DNA of 64,000 bases from Prevotella sp. GTDB taxonomy: Bacteria > Bacteroidota > Bacteroidia > Bacteroidales > Bacteroidaceae. Shown piece by piece: positions 63,199 to 64,000 of the stretch (position 1 is the stretch's first letter; every line of letters starts with the position of its first letter). The stretch lies in the NCBI GenBank assembly GCA_017428055.1, contig JAFRRN010000030.1, positions 1 to 64,000 of the forward strand. Direction: 5' to 3'. A program made the position numbers and the translations under genes. The notes below the pieces were generated by a model. The model saw nothing but the letters and a program-made list of their open reading frames with translations, was not told the DNA's origin and ran no database searches.

Positions 63199-64000
63199 TC
63201 ATTTCTTCTTGTTCCTACCCGGAGGACCTGGGGCGAAGGGACTGCTCTCCTGCGTCGTCTCCACGGGTTCCTCGTCGCTGCTGACACTAACACCCGTAAT
63301 GACTTCCGCGCCTTGTGTGATGCCGCTGAGGATTTCAGTGTGCGTGCCATCGGTCATACCGATGTTGACGCTGCGGGCGACGATGTTGTTGCCATCGAGA
63401 ACCCACACCTTGTTCTTGCCGTTGGTATCGACAATCTTGCGCATACCCACCGTCTCCTTGGTCGGCGTAAAGCGCAACGCCTTGCTCGGAACGCACAATA
63501 CGCCCTGTCGCTCCTGCGTGAAGATGGTGACATTGGCAGTCAGGCCGGGCTTCAACTTGAGGTCTCCGTTAGGTGCGCTGATAACCACCTCGTAGGTCAC
63601 CACATTGTTCGTGGTGGTCGCCTCCTGCCTCACCTGCTTGACAGAGCCGTTGAAGACATCGTCGGGATAGGCATCGACGGTGAACGTGACGCGCTCGCCC
63701 ACCTTCACGTCGCCGATGTCCGCCTCATCGACATCGGCAATCACGCGCATGTTGGTGAGGTCTTGGGCGATGGTGAAGAGCTCCGGGGTGCTGAAACTGG
63801 CGGCAACGGTCTGCCCCTCCTCCACCGATTTCGACAGCACCACGCCATCGATGGGCGAGGTGATGGTGGCATAGCCGAGGTTGGTCTGTGCCTTTCTCAC
63901 GCTCTCCTTTGCCTGTGCCACTTGCTGGGCTGCCTGTTGATAGCTGAGACGTGCGCTCTCGTACTCGTCGGCACTCACAAGCCCCTTGTTGTAAAGCGTC
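63199..64000 (-). CDS. MacA/HlyD-type efflux adaptor, 5' end outside the window
   Basis: The C-terminal 266 residues are visible; the frame stays open to base 64000. Coiled-coil hairpin (SYQQAAQQVAQAKESVRKAQ), lipoyl half-motif ATITSPIDGVVLSKSVEEGQ, beta-barrel domain (RVIADVDEADIGDVKVGERV) and the membrane-proximal domain, ending in a Pro/Gly/Lys tail. A membrane-fusion protein of the MacA type that links the ABC permease to an outer-membrane channel. First visible gene of the adaptor-ATPase-permease operon; the outer-membrane TolC-like gene is probably further upstream. Confidence 0.92.
   Translation of the reverse strand, partial: TLYNKGLVSADEYESARLSYQQAAQQVAQAKESVRKAQTNLGYATITSPIDGVVLSKSVEEGQTVAASFSTPELFTIAQDLTNMRVIADVDEADIGDVKVGERVTFTVDAYPDDVFNGSVKQVRQEATTTNNVVTYEVVISAPNGDLKLKPGLTANVTIFTQERQGVLCVPSKALRFTPTKETVGMRKIVDTNGKNKVWVLDGNNIVARSVNIGMTDGTHTEILSGITQGAEVITGVSVSSDEEPVETTQESSPFAPGPPGRNKKK

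Overview
The window looks like chromosome of a member of the Bacteroidales, most likely Prevotellaceae (Prevotella/Segatella-like). The evidence is the recurrent TAnnTTTG -7 promoter box, sometimes with a TTTG or TTG about 19-20 bp upstream, secreted proteins whose signal peptides end in A-Q, lipoproteins, many plant-polysaccharide glycoside hydrolases, C-terminal tails resembling type IX secretion sorting tails, and housekeeping proteins typical of the phylum. The genus is an inference; no rRNA gene is present.

Layout. 1-246: 3' end of an Rpn-type nuclease/transposase gene. 0.8-6.1 kb: an AspT/YidE-type transporter, then a minus-strand housekeeping operon (SPOR lipoprotein, ruvX, def, TPR protein). 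6.3-7.2 kb: YtxH, holin-like and small-protein operon. 7.2-8.7 kb: a decaying cell-wall-enzyme cluster (CHAP/NlpC-like amidase, an overlapping 33-aa membrane peptide, a frameshifted YiiX-like hydrolase, a frameshifted DUF5675 remnant). 9.1-13.8 kb: an AT-rich stretch with a dockerin-bearing secreted protein and a Cthe_2159-like beta-helix protein. 14-18 kb: DUF3089 lipoprotein, a secreted protein and GH51 arabinofuranosidase. 18.2-19.7 kb: ruins of a type I restriction locus (integrase remnant, DUF1016 nuclease, 24-codon hsdS remnant). 20-29.2 kb: a pectin (rhamnogalacturonan I) cluster: PL11 lyase with a PATR-rich tail, GH2, dual-domain esterase. 29.3-31.3 kb: groES-groEL, followed by a candidate small RNA. 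32-43.8 kb: GH9, lipoprotein, two-component pair, msrA, DUF4112, greA, patatin-barrel protein, GH30, nitroreductase. 44.3-52.5 kb: tRNA-Ser, mutS2, GH29, an ABC ATPase and secA. 52.8-60.1 kb: phosphatase, Lnb-like protein, a three-gene DUF3791/DUF3990 module (candidate ADP-ribosyltransferase toxin-antitoxin), a type IIG restriction-modification enzyme with a mosaic recognition domain, and a gene carrying a DUF3990 stub. 61-64 kb: a MacAB-type efflux operon, cut by the window end.

How the genes work together. The carbohydrate enzymes (GH51, PL11, GH2, esterase, GH9, GH30, GH29) form a secreted toolkit for pectin, arabinoxylan and glucan side chains. No SusC/SusD pair is present, so this is not a complete canonical polysaccharide utilisation locus. 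Several loci are genome-defence or conflict genes, two of them decaying.

The most unusual content is non-coding. There are (i) short arrays of exactly 21- or 22-bp units at six intergenic sites in four sequence families with one common architecture; (ii) a GGAGTTCAG hairpin element present three times, always just 3' of a minus-strand gene and with a compensatory base change; (iii) a 236-252-bp element with long terminal inverted repeats, present twice; (iv) a 67-bp tandem array behind macB; (v) a promoter-terminator pair with no ORF (candidate sRNA); and (vi) four genes whose -7 box lies only 4-6 nt from the start codon, implying leaderless mRNAs.
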